A stretch of 18,235 nucleotides of DNA from NCBI GenBank assembly GCA_900545015.1, contig UQXJ01000028.1:1-18235 (forward strand), given 5' to 3'. How positions within the stretch are numbered: position 1 is the first letter of the stretch; the number at the start of each line of letters is the position of its first letter. The DNA is from an uncultured Mollicutes bacterium (GTDB lineage Bacteria > Bacillota_I > Bacilli_A > RFN20 > CAG-826). Below, piece by piece: positions 13,692-18,235 of the stretch. Position numbers and translations under genes: made by a program. The notes under the pieces are model-generated. The model saw nothing but the letters and a program-made list of their open reading frames with translations, did no database searches and was not told the origin of the DNA.

Positions 13692-15231
13692 TCTCACAAA
13701 TTTGAACTCTCTATCTGAGATTATTAAAGATCAAATTGATAAATACGAAAACAAAATTGATGCTAAAGAAGTTGGACAAGTCGTTAGCGTTGGTGACTGT
13801 ATTGCTACAATTTATGGACTTGAAAAAGCAATGTATGGAGAATTAATTTTATTCTCTAAAAAGCAATATGGTATGGTTATGAATATTGAAGAGGATACCA
13901 TTGGTGTCGCTCTTTTTGGTAGTGATATAAAAATTAAAGAAGGTGACACATGTTATAGAACAAAGCACGTTGTCAGTGTCCCTGTTGGTGATGAGCTTTT
14001 AGGAAGAGTTGTTAATGCTTTAGGTCAAGCAATCGATGGAAGAGGTAAAATTGAAACTCAAAATTATCGTCCAGTCGAATTAATTGCTCCTCAAATCATG
14101 GATCGTCAATCCGTTAATGAACCACTCGAAACTGGAATTAAAGCAATTGACTCAATGATTCCAATCGGAAAAGGACAAAGAGAATTAATTATTGGTGATA
14201 GACAAACAGGTAAAACTGCTCTTGCAATTGATACAATTATCAATCAAAAAGGTAAAAATGTTTTATGTGTTTATTGCGCAATTGGTCAAAAAAACTCGTC
14301 AATCGCCCAAATTGTTGAAAAATTAAAGAGATATGATGCTTTAAGCTACACAGTTGTTGTTAACTCAAGCGCAAGTGAACCATCACCGATGCAATACCTC
14401 GCTCCTTATGCTGCAACTTCTATTGCTGAACATTGGATGCATGAGGGAAAAGATGTCCTTGTTGTTTTTGATGACTTAAGTAAACATGCAGTTGCATATA
14501 GAACTCTTCTTCTTTTATTAAGAAGATCTCCAGGTAGAGAAGCTTATCCAGGTGATATTTTTTATCTACATTCAAGACTTCTTGAAAGAGCATGTAGATT
14601 ATCTGATGAACTCGGTGGAGGATCAATCACTGCTCTTCCAATTGTTGAAACACAAGCTGGCGATATTAGTGCATATATTCCAACAAATATTATTTCAATT
14701 ACTGATGGTCAATTATTCTTAAATACTGATATGTTTAATGCTGGTCAAAGACCTGCTATTGATTCTGGACTTTCAGTATCTAGAGTTGGTAGCGCTGCAC
14801 AAACCAAAATTATGAAAAAAGCATCAAAAGGTTTAAGAATGGCTCTTGCTAACTATCGTGAAATGCTTGATTTTTCACGTTTTGGTAGTGATCTTGATAA
14901 AACAACTCAAAATATCCTAAATCATGGTGCTGCTGTCCTTGAAGTTTTAAAGCAAAAACAATATATGCCTTTATCTTTAGGACAAGAAATTATCGATATT
15001 TACTTAGCTCAATCAGGAAAATTAGATACTGTTGAACTCGATAGAATTCATCCACTTTTAAAGTTGCTTGATAACACTATTCAAGCTCAATATCCTGAAA
15101 TTTATGAAACTATAAATGTTAAAAACGAATTTACAAGTGAACAAAAAGATCAAGTTCTCAAAATTTTTGACACGCTTTTAACAAGTACAAAAGCCGAAGA
15201 CTTAATTAATAAAGACGAATTTAATTTTTAA
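13684..15231 (+). CDS. atpA: ATP synthase F1 subunit alpha
   Basis: 515 residues, full length. It has an N-terminal beta-barrel (about 25-95), then the nucleotide-binding domain with Walker A GDRQTGKT (171-178) and the conserved VVFDDLSKHAVAYR and LLRRSPGREAYPGDIFYLHSRLLERA stretches. SGLSVSRVGSAAQ follows, with the helical C-terminal domain after it. Alpha subunits alternate with beta in the F1 hexamer and bind nucleotide without catalysis, supplying the arginine finger. An AAGGAGAG ribosome site lies in the end of atpH, which overlaps the start by 8 nt. No abnormal residues were noticed. Confidence 0.98.
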   Translation: MANLTNLNSLSEIIKDQIDKYENKIDAKEVGQVVSVGDCIATIYGLEKAMYGELILFSKKQYGMVMNIEEDTIGVALFGSDIKIKEGDTCYRTKHVVSVPVGDELLGRVVNALGQAIDGRGKIETQNYRPVELIAPQIMDRQSVNEPLETGIKAIDSMIPIGKGQRELIIGDRQTGKTALAIDTIINQKGKNVLCVYCAIGQKNSSIAQIVEKLKRYDALSYTVVVNSSASEPSPMQYLAPYAATSIAEHWMHEGKDVLVVFDDLSKHAVAYRTLLLLLRRSPGREAYPGDIFYLHSRLLERACRLSDELGGGSITALPIVETQAGDISAYIPTNIISITDGQLFLNTDMFNAGQRPAIDSGLSVSRVGSAAQTKIMKKASKGLRMALANYREMLDFSRFGSDLDKTTQNILNHGAAVLEVLKQKQYMPLSLGQEIIDIYLAQSGKLDTVELDRIHPLLKLLDNTIQAQYPEIYETINVKNEFTSEQKDQVLKIFDTLLTSTKAEDLINKDEFNF

Positions 15232-15234
15232 TTT

Positions 15235-16101
15235 ATGGCTGAATCTCTTTTAAACCTTAAAAATAGAATTACAACAGTTGAATCAATCAAAAAAATAACA
15301 AATGCTATGAAATTAATTGCTAGCAGTCGTTACACAAGATTGAAATCTCTTTATGATGCAAACATTGAGTACACAAATGAAATGAAAGATGCGATGGAAG
15401 TATCTTTAAAATACGTTAATTATGGAGATAGAAAATTACCAACTTGTTTAATTAAAAATTCTGGTGATAAGAAATTATTCATTCTTGTATCACCTACTTT
15501 AGGACTTTGTGGTTCTTATTTTTATAACATCCAAAAGTTAGTTCAAAAAGAAATTAAACCTAGTGATGATGTAATTTTTATTGGGGAAAAAGGTTATAAG
15601 AGTTTTAAAAATCAAGTGAATAAGCATTATGATGATTTTGTTGATTTACTTGATAATTTTACTTTCTCAAGAGTCAATGCAATGCGTCATTTTATTGAGC
15701 ATGCATATCTTAGAGAAAACTATTCTTCAGTAAGCATCATTTATACACAATATTTAAATTCAATGTCAACAAAAGCTATTTGTGAAGAAATATTGCCGCT
15801 AAAGTACAACGAAAATCCAGATTTAACAGGCGAAATTGAACCTACAGTTGATAGAGAAATGTATAAAATTTGTGATTTAATTGTTCCTCATTATCTCGAT
15901 GCTCTTTTATATCATTTATTATTAGAGTCATCTGTGAGTGAGCAAACTTGTAGAAAAAATTCTATGGAAAACGCTACTACAAGTGCTGAAAAACTTATTT
16001 ATAACTTAAAGCTTGAGTATAACAATATACGTCAACAAAACATCACGAATGAAATCACTGAAATTATTTCAGGAAGTGGTGATTCACTTAATTTCATTTA
16101 A
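15235..16101 (+). CDS. atpG: ATP synthase F1 subunit gamma
   Basis: 288 residues. The N-terminal helix (NLKNRITTVESIKKITNAMKLIA) and C-terminal helix (ENATTSAEKLIYNLKLEYNNIRQQNITNEITEI) form the coiled-coil rotor shaft that turns inside the alpha-beta hexamer and carries rotation from the c-ring. The Rossmann-like middle (LFILVSPTLGLCGSYFYNI) is conserved. There is no Shine-Dalgarno sequence: the ATG follows the atpA TAA after just TTT (TAATTTATG), so ribosomes finishing atpA probably reinitiate here. The same junction occurs before atpC. Confidence 0.96.
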   Translation: MAESLLNLKNRITTVESIKKITNAMKLIASSRYTRLKSLYDANIEYTNEMKDAMEVSLKYVNYGDRKLPTCLIKNSGDKKLFILVSPTLGLCGSYFYNIQKLVQKEIKPSDDVIFIGEKGYKSFKNQVNKHYDDFVDLLDNFTFSRVNAMRHFIEHAYLRENYSSVSIIYTQYLNSMSTKAICEEILPLKYNENPDLTGEIEPTVDREMYKICDLIVPHYLDALLYHLLLESSVSEQTCRKNSMENATTSAEKLIYNLKLEYNNIRQQNITNEITEIISGSGDSLNFI

Positions 16102-16113
16102 GGAGGGTAATTT

Positions 16114-17568
16114 ATGTTAAAGGAAGAAAAATATTTAAACAAAAAAACTGAAGCCGATTTTGGTTATGTCGTTCAAGCAATTGGTCCTGTCATCGATGTT
16201 CGTTTTTATGATGGATTAATTCCTTCTTTAAGAACTGCTCTTCTTGTTGATGTTACAAATATGGATGTCACAAAAACTCTTGTTCTTGAAGTTTCTCAAG
16301 ATATTGGACACGATACAGTAAGATGTATCGCAATGGGTCCAACTGAAGGAATTCAAAAAGGATTAAAAGTTACAAATACTCACGCTCCAATTAAAGTTCC
16401 AGTTGGTATGAATACACTTGGAAGAATGTTCTCAGTTCTTGGTGAACCAATTGATGGAGTAGGTGAATTCAAGGCTGAAGATAGAAAATCAATCTATAAT
16501 CAACCTCCATCATTTGAAGAGCAACCTACAACAATTCAAGTTTTTGAAACTGGTATTAAAGTTCTAGATTTATTATGTCCTTATGTTAAAGGTGGAAAAG
16601 TCGGATTATTCGGTGGTGCTGGTGTTGGCAAAACAACATTAATTCAAGAACTAATCCACAACATCGCAACTCAAAAGAATGGTACTTCTATTTTCGCTGG
16701 AGTTGGAGAAAGATCACGTGAAGGTAATGATTTATATAACGAAATGAAAGCTAGTGGTGTTTTAAAAAATACTGCTTTAGTCTTTGGACAAATGAACGAA
16801 TCTCCAGGTGTTAGAATGCACGCTCCTTTAAGTGCTTTAACTATGGCTGAATGGTTTAGAGATGTTGCTCACCAAGATGTTTTGTTATTTATTGATAACA
16901 TTTTCAGATTTACTCAAGCAGGTAGTGAAGTTAGTGCACTTCTAGGTAGAATGCCTAGTGCCGTAGGTTATCAACCAACTTTAGCTACTGAAATGGGGCA
17001 ACTTCAAGAAAGAATTGCTTCAACTCGTGATGGTTCAATCACCTCAATTCAAGCTGTTTATGTTCCTGCTGATGACTTAACCGACCCAGCTCCTGCTACA
17101 ACTTTCGCTCACCTTGATGCAAAAACTGTTCTTGATAGAAATACAGCTGCTTTAGGCATTTATCCAGCTGTTGATCCACTTGCATCTTCATCAAATATTC
17201 TTGATCCAAACGTTGTTGGAAAAAGACACTATATAATTGCAAGAAAAACTCAACAAATTTTACAAAGATATAAAGACTTACAAGATATTATTGCTATTTT
17301 AGGTATTGATGAACTTAGTGATGAAGATAAATTAATCGTTAATAGAGCAAGAAGAATTCGTAATTTCTTATCTCAACCTTTCTTCGTTGCTGAGCCTTTC
17401 TTAGGAACAAAAGGAAAATATGTTTCAATCGATGACACTTTAAATTCATTTGAAAGAATTTTAAAAGGTGAAGGCGATTCACTTCCAGAAGCTGCTTTCC
17501 TTTACGTTGGAACTTTTGATGAAGTAATTCAAAAAGCTGAAGAACTCAAAAACGAGAGTGCTCAATAA
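16114..17568 (+). CDS. atpD: ATP synthase F1 subunit beta (catalytic)
   Basis: 484 residues with about 16 residues before the conserved GYVVQAIGPVIDVRF. Walker A is GGAGVGKTT (167-175), with catalytic Lys173. GVGERSREGNDLY carries the catalytic Glu, with Ser where Thr is common. The DELSEED loop reads DELSDED (399-405). Three beta subunits make or hydrolyse ATP at the interface with alpha. A strong AAGGAGGG ribosome site precedes this gene, unlike its neighbours atpG and atpC, consistent with the need for more copies of beta than of gamma or epsilon. Confidence 0.98.
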   Translation: MLKEEKYLNKKTEADFGYVVQAIGPVIDVRFYDGLIPSLRTALLVDVTNMDVTKTLVLEVSQDIGHDTVRCIAMGPTEGIQKGLKVTNTHAPIKVPVGMNTLGRMFSVLGEPIDGVGEFKAEDRKSIYNQPPSFEEQPTTIQVFETGIKVLDLLCPYVKGGKVGLFGGAGVGKTTLIQELIHNIATQKNGTSIFAGVGERSREGNDLYNEMKASGVLKNTALVFGQMNESPGVRMHAPLSALTMAEWFRDVAHQDVLLFIDNIFRFTQAGSEVSALLGRMPSAVGYQPTLATEMGQLQERIASTRDGSITSIQAVYVPADDLTDPAPATTFAHLDAKTVLDRNTAALGIYPAVDPLASSSNILDPNVVGKRHYIIARKTQQILQRYKDLQDIIAILGIDELSDEDKLIVNRARRIRNFLSQPFFVAEPFLGTKGKYVSIDDTLNSFERILKGEGDSLPEAAFLYVGTFDEVIQKAEELKNESAQ

Positions 17569-17571
17569 TTT

Positions 17572-17988
17572 ATGCAAGATAAATTAAAAGTTAACATTAT
17601 TACGCCTGAAAAAGTCTATAAATCAATTGAAGTTGATGGGCTTAAAGTTTTTACTGACCATGGTCAAGTAACGATTATGCCTCATCACACCGCTTTTATT
17701 GCTAATATTGAAATTTCCGTTGTCACAACTATTATTGATGGAGTTTCTAAGCACTATGCAGTTGGTGGAGGAGTCATAAGAGTGAAAGAAAAAGACGAGA
17801 CAGCTTATTTGATTTTAAATTCATTTATTTCTGTTGAAGACATTGACCAAGCTAAAGTCGAACTCGAAAAGAAGGAAGCCGAAGAAGAAATCAAAAACGC
17901 AAAAAGTAATATTGAGCATAGGAATGCTGAACTTCATCTTAAGAGAATTCTTAATGAAACTAGTGCTAAAAATAAATACGACATTTAA
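17572..17988 (+). CDS. atpC: ATP synthase F1 subunit epsilon
   Basis: 138 residues: an N-terminal beta-sandwich (LKVNIITPEKVYKSIEVDGLKV through VGGGVIRVK, about 1-85), then a two-helix C-terminal domain rich in Lys and Glu. It binds the gamma shaft near the c-ring, and its helices can inhibit ATP hydrolysis. The ATG follows the atpD stop after TTT (TAATTTATG) with no clear ribosome site, suggesting reinitiation. It is the last gene of the operon; a terminator follows. Confidence 0.93.
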   Translation: MQDKLKVNIITPEKVYKSIEVDGLKVFTDHGQVTIMPHHTAFIANIEISVVTTIIDGVSKHYAVGGGVIRVKEKDETAYLILNSFISVEDIDQAKVELEKKEAEEEIKNAKSNIEHRNAELHLKRILNETSAKNKYDI

Positions 17989-18002
17989 TAATAACTAAAA
18001 AT

Positions 18003-18048
18003 TGGGTAGTCTCATTTAAAAGGACTGCCCATTTTAATTAATTTTATA
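18003..18048 (+). terminator. Intrinsic terminator of the atp operon
   Basis: A 9-bp stem, TGGGTAGTC (18003-18011) with GACTGCCCA (18023-18031) including one G-T pair, has an 11-nt loop. It is followed by TTTTAATTAATTTT. It lies 14 nt after the atpC stop. Confidence 0.85.
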
Positions 18049-18095
18049 TTGAGATTTTATTTAAACTTTAATTCAATCGTCTAAAAATTTTATAT

Positions 18096-18124
18096 AAAAA
18101 GTAGTGTTTATGTGCACACTTTTT
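18096..18124. terminator. Symmetric hairpin near the window edge, possible terminator
   Basis: AAAAAGT-A-GTG (18096-18106) pairs with CAC-ACTTTTT (18115-18124) with one bulged A and an 8-nt loop. With A and T runs on the two sides it could act on either strand, for example for a converging gene beyond the window. A second inverted repeat, AAAAATGC/GCATTTTT (18133-18140, 18174-18181), encloses a 33-nt loop. No gene is seen in 17989-18235. Confidence 0.4.
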
Positions 18125-18235
18125 CATAGTATAAAAATGCATTTGAGTTCCTTCATTTAAATTAAAGAAATAAGCATTTTTTGATAATGTCAATATAAAT
18201 ATGCCATTTTTAGGAATTTAAATCAGCCAATTTTA

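Noticed and set aside
1..18235. Mycoplasma-type genetic code (TGA as Trp)
   Set aside because: feoA stops at TGA overlapping the feoB start, and no conserved gene contains in-frame TGA.
18126..18235. A minus-strand gene start at the window edge
   Set aside because: Only very short frames (about ten codons) follow any ATG, with no ribosome site; no gene is supported.

Overview
The window is AT-rich (roughly 30% GC by eye) and gene-dense. It looks like a chromosomal segment of a low-GC Bacillota or Mollicutes-related bacterium. TGA is a true stop: feoA ends in TGA inside an ATGA overlap with feoB. Trp is always TGG. This argues against the Mycoplasma/Spiroplasma code-4 lineages and fits Acholeplasma-, RF39-, Izemoplasma- or Erysipelotrichales-type organisms. 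A lipoprotein-type ATP synthase b subunit is a mollicute-like trait. No rRNA, tRNA, IS element, prophage or CRISPR array was seen.

Layout. (1) 1-1535 (+): a possible 3' scrap of an upstream gene, then a MATE-family efflux pump that appears to be read from a leaderless mRNA. (2) 1625-6158 (-): an operon read right to left, phnD-phnC-phnE-phnE followed by a small P-loop kinase. It encodes a phosphonate-type ABC importer of unknown substrate. Its upstream region holds a promoter, a CcpA/cre-like site, and a structured leader in which an 8-bp stem and a terminator hairpin share one strand, so it may be a riboswitch or attenuator. PhnC carries an extra helical insert and PhnD an EF-hand-like loop. 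(3) 6550-7850 (+): a lone autoinhibited Fic protein with a C-terminal winged helix. Its promoter is wrapped in a striking array of TTTGCATA/TATGCAAA boxes, and a bidirectional terminator follows the gene. (4) 7851-11136 (-): a ferrous iron uptake operon, feoA-feoA-feoB-small Cys-rich membrane protein. It is driven by a near-consensus promoter covered by two related 16-bp dyad operators. (5) 11412-17988 (+): a complete F1Fo ATP synthase operon atpBEFHAGDC without atpI, ending in an intrinsic terminator. Its c subunit has a carboxylate in each helix, suggesting Na+ coupling, and its b subunit carries a lipoprotein signal. (6) 17989-18235: terminator and AT-rich intergenic DNA.

Together this is mostly membrane transport and energetics: drug efflux, ABC import, Fe2+ uptake and ion-coupled ATP synthesis/hydrolysis. 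The Fic gene is the one accessory-type element. The observations most worth following are the Fic box array, the switch-like phnD leader, the two-carboxylate c subunit and the paired feo operators.
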